This document shows positions 24,253 through 32,909 of a stretch of DNA of 64,000 nt, piece after piece. The notes under the pieces are model-generated. The model saw nothing but the letters and a program-made list of their open reading frames with translations, was not told where the DNA came from and did not search any database. A program made the position numbers and the translations under genes. The stretch lies in the NCBI GenBank assembly GCA_964470915.1, contig CAYYEM010000001.1:62001-126000 (forward strand). Reading direction: 5' to 3'. Every line of letters begins with the position of its first letter. The stretch's first letter is position 1. The DNA is from CAYPXN01 sp964470915. Its GTDB lineage: Bacteria; UBA10199; JADFYH01.

Positions 24253-26784
24253 ATGTCGGTTTATTCAAGGGGTGAAACGCCTTATATTAACACGATTTCA
24301 GCTGATCAGCAGCCTGCCTATCCTGGCAAAGCTGAGCTGGAATGGCGAATTCGCAGCCTCGTGCGCTGGAATGCCATGGCGATGGTGGTGCGTGCAAATC
24401 GCAAGCTTGAAGGCATTGGCGGACATATTTCTACTTTTGCCTCCGCAGCCACTCTTTACGAAGTCGCTTTTAATCATTTTTTTCGAGGGAAGAATCATCC
24501 GAGTGGAGGCGATCAGGTTTTTTTTCAGGGTCATGCTTCTCCGGGGATTTATGCGCGTGCTTTTTTGGAAGGTCGCATTTCGATCCAACAACTTGAAAAT
24601 TTTCGAAGAGAACTCAAAAAAGGCGGCGGACTTTCTTCCTATCCTCATCCACGCTCAATGCCTGATTTTTGGGAATTTCCTACGGTATCGATGGGACTTG
24701 GGCCTCTCATGGGAATTTATCAGGCCAGGTTTAATAAATATTTAGAGAATAGAGGTCTTATCCCCACCCAGCCAGGAGGTGCGGAGGGGATACAAACATC
24801 TCGTGTGTGGGTTTTTACAGGCGATGGGGAAATGGATGAACCTGAATCCACAGGTGCTATCACTCTCGCGAGTCGAGAAAATCTGAACAATCTTATTTTT
24901 GTGGTGAATTGCAATTTGCAACGTTTGGACGGTCCTGTTCGGGGGAATGGAAAAATTATTCAGGAATTGGAAAAACTTTTTCGAGGAGCGGGTTGGAATG
25001 TGATCAAGCTCGTGTGGGGAAGTTTATGGGATCCGCTTTTGGCAGAAGATAAAGAAGGTGTTTTGATAAAGCGCATGACCGAAGTGCTAGATGGGCAATA
25101 TCAAAAATATGCGGTTTCCTCCGGTGAATATATTCGAAAAGATTTTTTTGGAAAATATCCTCAACTTTTAGAGATGGTCAAAGATTTGACCGATGATGAA
25201 TTGCGCAAATTGAATCGGGGAGGCCATGATCCTGAAAAAGTTTATGCGGCTTATCTTGCTGCAGTGAATTACACAGAGGGTCCTACCGTAATTCTTGCCA
25301 AAACCTTGAAAGGTTATGGTTTAGGCGAAGCCGGTGAAGGAAAAAATATTACTCATCAACAGAAAAAATTAAATGAGGATGAGCTTCGTGATTTTAGAAC
25401 CCGTTTTGGAATTCCTATTTCAGATGATGATGTAGCCCATGCTCCTTTTTATAAGCCGGATGAATCAAGTCCGGAGATGCAATATTTAATGGAAAAACGG
25501 AAGTCTTTGGGAGGATTTGTTCCAAGTAGATACAAGATTCATCCTTCGACAGGCTCAGGACGAACGGAGGTAAAACCGTTCATGGTGAGCTTGTCGAAGC
25601 ATCAAGATTTTTGGGCAGAATTTTACGAAGGGACTCACGGAAAAGCCGTTTCAACCACTATGGCTTTTGTCCGCATTCTTTCCAAATTGCTTCGAGATAA
25701 AAATATTGGAAAATATATTGTTCCCATTGTGCCTGACGAGGCACGTACTTTTGGAATGGAAGGTTTGTTTACTCAATGTGGAATTTATTCTCCGAAGGGG
25801 CAGCTCTACGAACCTGTTGATGCAGAAAGTTTGCTCTATTACAAAGAAAGTAAGGATGGGCAAATTCTTGAAGAGGGTATCAACGAGGCAGGGGCCATTT
25901 CTTCTTTTATCGCAGCAGGTACTTCAGAAGTAACGAATCAAGTTTCTTGTATTCCTTTTTACACATTTTATTCCATGTTTGGTTTGCAACGCATTGGAGA
26001 TTTGGTGTGGGCCGCAAGTGATAGTCGATGTCGTGGATTTTTGATGGGGGCAACCGCAGGTCGCACCACTCTTGCGGGAGAGGGCTTGCAGCATCAGGAT
26101 GGCCAAAGTCATTTGCTTGCTTATCCCGTGCCTAGCTTACGGGCTTACGATCCTGCTTTTGCTTATGAATTAGCCGTGATTATCAAAGATGGATTGCATC
26201 GAATGTATGAAAAAGGCGAAGAAGATTTTTATTATATTACTTTATACAACGAAAATTATCCTCAACATGAAATGCCCAAGGGAGTAGAAGAGGGAATTTT
26301 AAAAGGGATGTATCTATTTAGGGGAGGGGAAGAGGGAAGAGGGAAGAGGGAAGAGGCCTGCCCTGAGCAGAGTCGAAGGGTGAATTTATTTGGGAGTGGG
26401 CCGATTCTCATGGATGTGTTGAAAGCAGCTGAAATTTTGGAAAAGAAACATCAAGTTTCTTCCAATATTTGGAGTGTGACGAGTTACAAATCTCTTTATA
26501 CAGAGGCTTGCGAGATAGAACGTTGGAATATGGAACATCCAGATGTTGGACCTAAAAAATCTTATCTAGAGTCTAGTCTTGAAAAAACTTCAGGTGTATA
26601 TGTGTTAGCCTCAGATTACATGCGTGCTTTACCTGATAGTATTTCTCGCTGGTTTCCTAAAAAACCGATTTGTTTGGGAACAGATGGATGGGGAATGAGT
26701 GAAAGTCGTACGGATTTGAGGAAACATTTTAAAGTAGATGCAAACTCAATTGTAGATGCAGTTTTGTATGCGTTAAAGAAATAG
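24253..26784 (+). CDS. aceE: Pyruvate dehydrogenase E1, homodimeric type, with two embedded repeats
   Basis: AceE decarboxylates pyruvate with thiamine diphosphate. Motifs include PYINTISADQQPAYPG, RWNAMAMV, the TPP site VWVFTGDGEMDEPES...NLIFVVNCN, EARTFGMEGLFTQ and GEGLQHQDGQSH. Compared with the 887-residue E. coli enzyme, the N-terminal segment that contacts E2 (about 45 residues) and the last 25 residues are missing. A stop codon at 24181 precludes a longer N-terminus. The start is ATG 24253 (AAGGA only 1 nt away) or TTG 24217. Two palindromic repeats are translated in frame: HPSTGSGRTE...MVSLSKHQ at the interdomain linker, and ACPEQSRRV in a loop near residue 710. lpdA follows by 8 nt; no aceF. 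Confidence 0.95.
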   Translation: MSVYSRGETPYINTISADQQPAYPGKAELEWRIRSLVRWNAMAMVVRANRKLEGIGGHISTFASAATLYEVAFNHFFRGKNHPSGGDQVFFQGHASPGIYARAFLEGRISIQQLENFRRELKKGGGLSSYPHPRSMPDFWEFPTVSMGLGPLMGIYQARFNKYLENRGLIPTQPGGAEGIQTSRVWVFTGDGEMDEPESTGAITLASRENLNNLIFVVNCNLQRLDGPVRGNGKIIQELEKLFRGAGWNVIKLVWGSLWDPLLAEDKEGVLIKRMTEVLDGQYQKYAVSSGEYIRKDFFGKYPQLLEMVKDLTDDELRKLNRGGHDPEKVYAAYLAAVNYTEGPTVILAKTLKGYGLGEAGEGKNITHQQKKLNEDELRDFRTRFGIPISDDDVAHAPFYKPDESSPEMQYLMEKRKSLGGFVPSRYKIHPSTGSGRTEVKPFMVSLSKHQDFWAEFYEGTHGKAVSTTMAFVRILSKLLRDKNIGKYIVPIVPDEARTFGMEGLFTQCGIYSPKGQLYEPVDAESLLYYKESKDGQILEEGINEAGAISSFIAAGTSEVTNQVSCIPFYTFYSMFGLQRIGDLVWAASDSRCRGFLMGATAGRTTLAGEGLQHQDGQSHLLAYPVPSLRAYDPAFAYELAVIIKDGLHRMYEKGEEDFYYITLYNENYPQHEMPKGVEEGILKGMYLFRGGEEGRGKREEACPEQSRRVNLFGSGPILMDVLKAAEILEKKHQVSSNIWSVTSYKSLYTEACEIERWNMEHPDVGPKKSYLESSLEKTSGVYVLASDYMRALPDSISRWFPKKPICLGTDGWGMSESRTDLRKHFKVDANSIVDAVLYALKK
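25543..25600. repeat. Family A palindromic repeat, copy 4, inside aceE
   Basis: CCTTCGACAGGCTCAGGACG ... GAGCTTGTCGAAGC: the two arms are near-complementary over about 22 bp. It is translated in frame as STGSGRTEVKPFMVSLSKH, where E. coli AceE has a variable linker. Confidence 0.88.
26327..26354 (+). repeat. Heptanucleotide tandem repeat in aceE
   Basis: Four exact copies of GGGAAGA lie in the coding sequence, immediately before a half family A element (26357-26380). Gain or loss of one 7-bp unit would shift the frame. Confidence 0.92.
26357..26380. repeat. Family A half-element, copy 5, inside aceE
   Basis: CCTGCCCTGAGCAGAGTCGA is the related one-arm form of the repeat, translated as ACPEQSRR. 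It sits in a loop that in E. coli AceE reads ETIEGSKGKVQLLGSG, lengthening it by about 12 residues together with the heptad run. Confidence 0.75.
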
Positions 26785-26792
26785 GAAATGAT

Positions 26793-28223
26793 ATGAATTC
26801 TGAAATTCAATCGACACAACTGCTTGTGATTGGTGCAGGTCCTGGTGGTTATGCTGCTGCTTTTCATGCGGCCGACTTGGGTTTGCAGGTTACATTAGTC
26901 GATCTCGATCAAAATCCGGGTGGTGTTTGTTTGTATCGAGGTTGCATTCCTTCGAAAGCATTGCTTCATGTAGCAAAAATTTTAAGAGAAGCTAAAGAAT
27001 CTTCTGAATTGGGAATAGAATTTTCTTCTCCAAAAATAAATTTGGCAAAACTAAAAAATTGGAAAGAATCCGTAGTAGGAAAGCTTACGGGTGGTTTAGG
27101 AGAACTTTCTAAACAAAGAAAAGTAAATTTTATTCAAGGTCGAGCCAGCTTTGATGATTCGAATCATTTGCTTATCCAAGCGAATGGAGATGGAAATCAG
27201 TTTAAATTGAAATTTGAGAAAGCCATTATTGCGACAGGGTCGCGTCCTTTTGTTCCTTCCGATTTGGATATTGAAAGTTCTCATTTGTGGACTTCAAATC
27301 AAGCGCTTCAACTTTCAGAAATTCCCAAAAAGATGTTGGTGATTGGAGGAGGTTATATTGGTTTGGAGTTAAGCACGGTTTACTCTGCTTTAGGTTCTGA
27401 AGTTCATGTGGTAGAAATGGCGCCTAGTCTGCTGCCTGGAGTAGATAAAGATTTAGTGCGAGTTCTTTCGAAACGATTAGGAACGATGCTATCTTCCATT
27501 CGTTTGAATACCAAAGTGGTGAAGCTTGAAGAAAAATCAGGAGGATTACTTGCAACGATTCAAAATGAATCGGGTGAGAAGAGTGAAGAAAGTTACGACA
27601 AAGTTTTGATTGCAGTGGGTAGAAAACCAAACTCCAGTGGGATTGGTTTGAACACCACAAGTGTAGAAGTAAATGAAAAAGGTTTTATTCAGGTAGATGA
27701 ATATCGATGCACAAGCGTTCCTCATATTTTTGCAATTGGAGATGTGGCAGGAGATCCCATGCTCGCTCATAAAGCAACTCACGAAGGGCTTGTGGCTGCA
27801 GAAGTGATTGCTGGAAAGGAAAGAGTATTTGAGCCTCGTGCCATCCCTGCAGTGGTATTTACCGATCCAGAAATCGCCTGGTGTGGGCTTACCGAAGCTC
27901 AAGCAAAAGCAGAAGGAAGAGAAGTGATTGTGTCCAGATTTCCCTGGGCAGCATCAGGAAGGGCGCTAACCTTGAATCGTACAGAAGGAACAACGAAAAT
28001 TCTTACAGATCCAGAGACAGATGCAATTTTGGGAGTAGGAATTGTGGGTTCAGGTGCTGGCGAGCTCATTGCAGAAGGAGTGCTGGCCTTGGAAATGGGA
28101 GCGACTGCTCAAGATCTTGCGATGAGCATTCATGCTCATCCCACTTTGAGTGAAACGATGATGGAATCTGCAGAAGGAATAAGCGGATCTCCCGTGCATA
28201 TTTATAAGCCGAGAAAAAAATAA
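26793..28223 (+). CDS. lpdA: Dihydrolipoyl dehydrogenase (E3)
   Basis: This FAD disulfide oxidoreductase reoxidises dihydrolipoamide of 2-oxo acid dehydrogenases. The 476-residue protein shows the FAD motif VIGAGPGGYAAAFHAADLG, the redox pair GGVCLYRGCIPSKALL, the NAD motif VIGGGYIGLELS, TSVPHIFAIGDV and the C-terminal HAHPTLSETMMESAEG with the active-site His-Glu. There is no N-terminal lipoyl domain. AGGAA lies 5 nt upstream. It is 8 nt after aceE, forming an E1-E3 operon without E2. Confidence 0.96.
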   Translation: MNSEIQSTQLLVIGAGPGGYAAAFHAADLGLQVTLVDLDQNPGGVCLYRGCIPSKALLHVAKILREAKESSELGIEFSSPKINLAKLKNWKESVVGKLTGGLGELSKQRKVNFIQGRASFDDSNHLLIQANGDGNQFKLKFEKAIIATGSRPFVPSDLDIESSHLWTSNQALQLSEIPKKMLVIGGGYIGLELSTVYSALGSEVHVVEMAPSLLPGVDKDLVRVLSKRLGTMLSSIRLNTKVVKLEEKSGGLLATIQNESGEKSEESYDKVLIAVGRKPNSSGIGLNTTSVEVNEKGFIQVDEYRCTSVPHIFAIGDVAGDPMLAHKATHEGLVAAEVIAGKERVFEPRAIPAVVFTDPEIAWCGLTEAQAKAEGREVIVSRFPWAASGRALTLNRTEGTTKILTDPETDAILGVGIVGSGAGELIAEGVLALEMGATAQDLAMSIHAHPTLSETMMESAEGISGSPVHIYKPRKK

Positions 28224-28250
28224 AAAAGCCCCGTCATGCGGGGCTTTTTT
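28223..28250. terminator. Rho-independent terminator after lpdA
   Basis: AAAAAAGCCCCG - TCAT - CGGGGCTTTTTT: a strong GC stem flanked by A and T runs. It can work on both strands, serving lpdA and the convergent 28268 gene. Confidence 0.95.
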
Positions 28251-28267
28251 ATTGATTGAATTTGAAA

Positions 28268-28726
28268 TTATCTAGGTCGAATTCTTCCAGGTCCCACCCA
28301 TTCATCCCAAGAGTTTGAATAACCATCATAGTGAATGTACCATCTCTTGGCACCCACTTGAACGACTTGGGCAGGCCACCACGAGCCTTTCCATTTTACC
28401 ATGACAGCATCTCCTGCTTTGTAAGGGCCTGCTCCAATTGAAACTGAGTTTTGACCAGGAATTACCGAGGGAGATACTGCTCCGCCTGCAACTTTAATTC
28501 TTCCAGGTCCTACCCATTCATCCCAGGAGTTAGAATAACCATCGTAATGGATATAACATTTGCTAGCGCCTCCTTGAATGACAGTCGCTGGATACCAAGA
28601 ACCTTTCCATAAAACTTGTGCTTTATCTCCAGCACTGCAAAGAGCATGTGCTTTTTCTGCGACAAAGCTAGCACTGATAAAAACGAATAAGGCAAAAGTT
28701 GAAAGTTTGAATATTTTTGAGATCAT
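28268..28726 (-). CDS. Secreted protein with two Tudor/Agenet-like repeats
   Basis: The 152-residue protein has a Sec signal peptide (to about residue 28, AHA), then two near-identical domains of about 45 residues. Each reads GD.. .V.WKGSW(Y/W)PA.V...... (C/W)YIHYDGY SNSWDEWVG PGRI; the segment IHYDGYSNSWDEWVGPGRI is identical in both. The W-YxIHYxGW/Y-xxxWDEWV pattern is that of Tudor-knot/Agenet/chromo-barrel folds, which in eukaryotes bind modified histones. A periplasmic or secreted bacterial form must bind something else, perhaps wall polymer or protein. It has AGGAGG 5 nt upstream. It is monocistronic, with a shared terminator at 28223-28250. Confidence 0.85.
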   Translation of the reverse strand: MISKIFKLSTFALFVFISASFVAEKAHALCSAGDKAQVLWKGSWYPATVIQGGASKCYIHYDGYSNSWDEWVGPGRIKVAGGAVSPSVIPGQNSVSIGAGPYKAGDAVMVKWKGSWWPAQVVQVGAKRWYIHYDGYSNSWDEWVGPGRIRPR

Positions 28727-28786
28727 AAAATCCTCCTTTTTCGATAAAGAGATTTTAGCAAATAATGAAGCGATGAAAGCAAGTAT

Positions 28787-30811
28787 TTATTTCAAAAGAT
28801 AAGCTTTTGCTTCTGCTATTGCTTGAAGAGCTTCCTCTTCATCTGTTGAGGGCGCCTGGCAAGTACCTTCTTTGCAAACATAGACAGTGATTTTATTATC
28901 AATAGATTTCTTATTTTGTACAAGGGGAGGAAAATCTTTTTCCCCATCTGTCCATGCCAAGATTTTATTGGGGATAAATTTTTGATGGAATCTTTTTAAG
29001 AAAGATTCTGGAATTTCAGCAGAACTTAATACCAGTTGAGATGCATCATCCGTAAAATAATCATAAGCCATAAGAAGTTGAGGACAAGCGTGGGTATATT
29101 CTGCCATGATTTTTGAAAAGACTTTGAAAAGCGTTTGTGCCTTTTCTCTAAAATTTGTGTCACCAGTGTAATCGAAGAGTTTTAAAAGATTGAGAGCACT
29201 GACTGCATTACCGCTAGGAATAGCATTGTCACCCGCTTCTTTGCTGCGAACGAGCAATGAAGGGTCTTGGCCATCGTTGAAGAAGTAGCCACCTTTTTCT
29301 GAATCCCAAAAAAGTTTGTTCTGTTTTACTTGAAGATTAAAAGCGTGTTGCAAAAGTTGAGCATCAAATTCACATTCGTAAAGATCGATCAGTGCTTGGA
29401 TTAAGAAAGCATAGTCATCTAGATATGCAGCATGTTTGACTTCCCCATCGCAAAAACGGGCAAAAAGCTTAGAATCTTTGTATAGGCCACTTGTGCTGAG
29501 AATGAAATCAGCAGCTTTTTTTGCCGCATCTAAATATTTTTTTTCTCCCAACACTTTGTATCCCATGCTCATCGCAGAAATCATGAGTGCATTCCAAGAG
29601 CTAAGGATTTTTTCATCACGGTGAGGACGGATTCTTTTTTCTCGAATTTTAAACAGTTTTTGATGAGCAGATTGAAGAAGTGGATTTTCTTTTGTTTTCC
29701 AGTCGAATCCATCTTGTAAAGATAAATTGTTGGTATGGTGTTCAAAGTTTCCGTTTACAGTGAGATTATAAACTTTATGGAATAATTCAAACTCTTCATG
29801 GCTTAAGCTTTTTTTAATTTCATCATAAGTCCACACATAAAATTTTCCCTCTTTGCCTTCAGAGTCTGCATCTTCGGCAGAATAAAAGCCACCCAGAGGA
29901 TCTGTCATGTCTCTCAAAATATAATCCAAAATTTCCTTTGCGATCTTTGCATTATTTTCATTTTTCGTCACTTGATAAGCTTCTAGATAAACCTTTGCTA
30001 GTAGTGCATTGTCGTAGAGCATTTTTTCAAAGTGGGGAATAAGCCATTTTTCATCGGTCGAATAGCGTGCAAATCCTCCGCCGAGGTGATCATAAATTCC
30101 CCCTCGAGCCATTTTTTCAAGAGTATGAGTGACCATTTGTAGGGCAAGAGGCTCTTGGGTACGACGATGAATTCTCAAGAGAAGGGAAAGCTGCATCGGG
30201 TGAGGAAATTTGGGTGCATGACCAAAACCTCCCCAGTAACGATCAAAAGTAGCTTCACTATATCGATAGAATTCAGCAAAAACTTTTTCAGACAAATCAC
30301 TTGGATTCAGTTCAGCATTTTTTTGCGCTTTTACATATTCAAGGATTTGTTCTCCTGAACCATAGATTTTGTCAGGTTGTTCTTTCCAGACCAAAGCGAG
30401 TTTTTCTAGAATGATGAGAAATTGTTCGCGTGGCCAGTAAGTGCCACCGTAAAAAGGTTTGAGATCATTTGTTAAAAACATAGAAAGTGGCCAGCCGCCG
30501 CGTTGGCCCATAGCATGAATGGCAGCCATATAAATTTCATCGACATCAGGTCTTTCTTCACGATCTATTTTAATAGGAATAAAATATTCATTGAGAACCG
30601 CGGCCACTTCTTTGTTTTCAAAGGACTCATGAGCCATCACGTGACACCAGTGGCAAGTCGAATAGCCAATGCTCAAAAAGATAGGTTTGTTTTCTTCACG
30701 AGCCGCCTTGAAGGCTTCTTCTCCCCAACTATACCAATGCACAGGATTATCTTTGTGCTGAAGAAGATAGGGGGATTTTTCATAAATAAGGCGATTATGT
30801 TTTTGAGTCAT
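28787..30811 (-). CDS. YyaL/DUF255 thioredoxin-domain protein
   Basis: The 674-residue protein begins with a thioredoxin-like domain (NRLIYEKSPYLLQHKDNPVHW, SIGYSTCHWCHVMAHESFE, IKIDREERPD) and continues as an (alpha/alpha)6-type helical domain (GGWPLSMFLT, GGIYDHLGGGFARYSTDEKWLIPHFEKMLYDNA). This is the widespread YyaL / spermatogenesis-associated 20 family. The Cys pair CHWC fits redox or metal chemistry, and the helical part resembles N-acyl-glucosamine epimerases; the real substrate is unknown. Full length. It sits downstream of acs, 51 nt away. There is no good Shine-Dalgarno. Confidence 0.93.
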   Translation of the reverse strand: MTQKHNRLIYEKSPYLLQHKDNPVHWYSWGEEAFKAAREENKPIFLSIGYSTCHWCHVMAHESFENKEVAAVLNEYFIPIKIDREERPDVDEIYMAAIHAMGQRGGWPLSMFLTNDLKPFYGGTYWPREQFLIILEKLALVWKEQPDKIYGSGEQILEYVKAQKNAELNPSDLSEKVFAEFYRYSEATFDRYWGGFGHAPKFPHPMQLSLLLRIHRRTQEPLALQMVTHTLEKMARGGIYDHLGGGFARYSTDEKWLIPHFEKMLYDNALLAKVYLEAYQVTKNENNAKIAKEILDYILRDMTDPLGGFYSAEDADSEGKEGKFYVWTYDEIKKSLSHEEFELFHKVYNLTVNGNFEHHTNNLSLQDGFDWKTKENPLLQSAHQKLFKIREKRIRPHRDEKILSSWNALMISAMSMGYKVLGEKKYLDAAKKAADFILSTSGLYKDSKLFARFCDGEVKHAAYLDDYAFLIQALIDLYECEFDAQLLQHAFNLQVKQNKLFWDSEKGGYFFNDGQDPSLLVRSKEAGDNAIPSGNAVSALNLLKLFDYTGDTNFREKAQTLFKVFSKIMAEYTHACPQLLMAYDYFTDDASQLVLSSAEIPESFLKRFHQKFIPNKILAWTDGEKDFPPLVQNKKSIDNKITVYVCKEGTCQAPSTDEEEALQAIAEAKAYLLK

Positions 30812-30862
30812 AAAGATCTATTGTAGCAAGGCTTAAGCAGATGAAAAGTAAATCTTGCGGGT

Positions 30863-32887
30863 TTATTTTAACGAATTTTTGAGCAGCTCGTCGACAACAC
30901 TCGGATCAGCAAGAGTGGAAATATCCCCTAAGTCTTCGGTGTTGCCTTCAGCGATTTTTCTTAAAATGCGTCGCATAATTTTCCCAGATCGTGTTTTGGG
31001 AAGAGCAGGGCTAAGCTGGAGATAATCAGGTTTTGCAATGGGACCTATTTCTTTGGCGATGTGTTGGATTAATTCTTCAGGTAGGGGCACTGCATGCTGT
31101 GCCCTCACATCGGCATTTTTCTTTAAAGTGACAAAAGCATAAATGCCTTGTCCCTTGATGGAGTGGGGAAAACCCACAACCGCCGCTTCAGCTACAGCAG
31201 GGTGTTTTACGAAAGCGCTTTCAAGTTCTGCGGTACCAATGCGATGTCCGGAAACATTAAGCACATCGTCTACTCTTCCCAAAAACCAGATGTAACCATC
31301 TTCATCTTTTCGAGCACCGTCTCCGGCGAAATAAAGCCCTGGAAATTTGGAAAAATAAGTTTCTTTTACGCGTTCAGGTTGATTCCAAACACCTCGAATC
31401 ATAGATGGCCAGGGTTTTTCGATGACGAAATAACCTCCTTCATTGGGTTTGCATTCCGAGCCATCATCTCGAATGACTTTGCATTTGATTCCGAAGAAAG
31501 GAGGGCCTGCAGAGCCTGGTTTCAGAGGCATTGCGCCCGGTAAGCAAGTGACCATAATTCCACCTGTTTCAGTTTGCCACCAAGTATCGACCACCGGACA
31601 TTTTTCTTTTCCTACAATTTCATAATACCAAACCCATGCTTCAGGATTGATAGGTTCACCCACAGTTCCTAAAAGTTTTAAACTGGAAAGATTATGTTTG
31701 AGTACCCAATCATTTCCTTCACGCATCAAAGCACGTAATGCGGTGGGCGCTGTGTAGAAAATAGTCACTTTATATTTTTCTATAATTTCCCAAAAACGAT
31801 CTGCTTGAGGATAATTGGGAACCCCTTCAAACATAAGTGAAGTGGCTCCATTTAAGAGAGGCCCATAAGTAAGATAGCTGTGACCGGTGATCCAGCCTAC
31901 ATCTGCTGTGCACCAAAAGATATCATTTTGTCCTTCGACAGGCTCAGGACGAACGGAATTATAAACCGTTCGTGGTGAGCTTGTCGAACCACAATAATTG
32001 AAAACATATTTAAAAGTAGTGGCCACATACACCATGTAACCCGCAGTGCTATGCATGACTCCTTTTGGTTTTCCTGTAGAACCGCTGGTGTAGAGAAGAA
32101 AAAGAGGATCTTCCGCATCCATTTTTTCAGCTTCACAAAAATCTTTTTGGAGAGGGACGACTTCATGCCACCAAAGATCCCGATCGGTTTTCATGTTAAT
32201 TTCTTCACCACTTCGTTCGAGTACTAAACATTTCAAAACAGAATGTCCTGCTTTTTCACATTCCTCCAAAGCTTTATCTACAGCAGCTTTGAGAGGAACC
32301 GTTTTGCTGCCGCGATAGAGAGCGTCTTGGGTGATTACAAATTTGGCAGAACAATCTACAATTCTTTCTTTGAGAGATTCAGCCGAAAAGCCTCCAAAGA
32401 TGACGTTATGAATCGCTCCGATACGAGCGCAGGCCAGCAGACTCATTGGCAGTTCAGGAACCATGCCCATATATATTGCAACGCGATCACCCTTTTTGAC
32501 GCCCAGAGATTTTAAAGTATTGGCAAGACGACACACGTCGCTATGTAATTCTTGGTAGCTATAATTTTTATTTTCAAAAGGCTCATTGCCTACCCAAATC
32601 AGAGCAGTATGATTGGCTTTTTCTGGCAAATGTCTGTCGAGTGCATTGTAGCAGAGATTGGTTTTACTTCCTTGAAACCATTTACTATTCCATTCTTTGC
32701 CACCGATCTCTTTCCATTTTTGAAACCAAAAGAAGTGTTCTGCAATTTCTCCCCAAAATTTTTCAGGATCTTGAATAGAGGCTTGGTAAAGCTTTTCGTA
32801 ATCTTTTTTATTTTTTAAATTAGAGTGAGTGTAATCAGGGTTTAGAGTTCTATTTTCTAAAAAAAGATTTTCGATGGAAGAAGACAT
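30863..32887 (-). CDS. acs: Acetyl-CoA synthetase with an embedded repeat
   Basis: Acs activates acetate with ATP and CoA through acetyl-AMP. The 674-residue protein has the AMP-binding motif LYTSGSTGKPKGVMHS, WWQTETGG, YFAGDGARKDEDGYIWFLGRVDDVLNVSGHRIGT in pieces, and the acetylatable Lys in PKTRSGKIMRRILRK. Between KYVFNY and DIFWCTADVGW, where E. coli has about four residues, an in-frame family A repeat adds about 20 residues (STSSPRTVYNSVRPEPVEG). This loop is distant from the catalytic motifs, so activity is probably kept. GAGAG lies upstream. The gene lies between pepF and the YyaL-type gene. Confidence 0.95.
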   Translation of the reverse strand: MSSSIENLFLENRTLNPDYTHSNLKNKKDYEKLYQASIQDPEKFWGEIAEHFFWFQKWKEIGGKEWNSKWFQGSKTNLCYNALDRHLPEKANHTALIWVGNEPFENKNYSYQELHSDVCRLANTLKSLGVKKGDRVAIYMGMVPELPMSLLACARIGAIHNVIFGGFSAESLKERIVDCSAKFVITQDALYRGSKTVPLKAAVDKALEECEKAGHSVLKCLVLERSGEEINMKTDRDLWWHEVVPLQKDFCEAEKMDAEDPLFLLYTSGSTGKPKGVMHSTAGYMVYVATTFKYVFNYCGSTSSPRTVYNSVRPEPVEGQNDIFWCTADVGWITGHSYLTYGPLLNGATSLMFEGVPNYPQADRFWEIIEKYKVTIFYTAPTALRALMREGNDWVLKHNLSSLKLLGTVGEPINPEAWVWYYEIVGKEKCPVVDTWWQTETGGIMVTCLPGAMPLKPGSAGPPFFGIKCKVIRDDGSECKPNEGGYFVIEKPWPSMIRGVWNQPERVKETYFSKFPGLYFAGDGARKDEDGYIWFLGRVDDVLNVSGHRIGTAELESAFVKHPAVAEAAVVGFPHSIKGQGIYAFVTLKKNADVRAQHAVPLPEELIQHIAKEIGPIAKPDYLQLSPALPKTRSGKIMRRILRKIAEGNTEDLGDISTLADPSVVDELLKNSLK
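31932..31990. repeat. Family A palindromic repeat, copy 6, inside acs
   Basis: CCTTCGACAGGCTCAGGACG ... GAGCTTGTCGAACC: 59 bp, nearly identical in both arms to the aceE copy at 25543. It is translated from the opposite strand relative to that copy, so the peptide differs (RPEPVEG rather than SLSKH). Confidence 0.9.
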
Positions 32888-32909
32888 GAAAACTCTCTTT
32901 CAAATAAAA

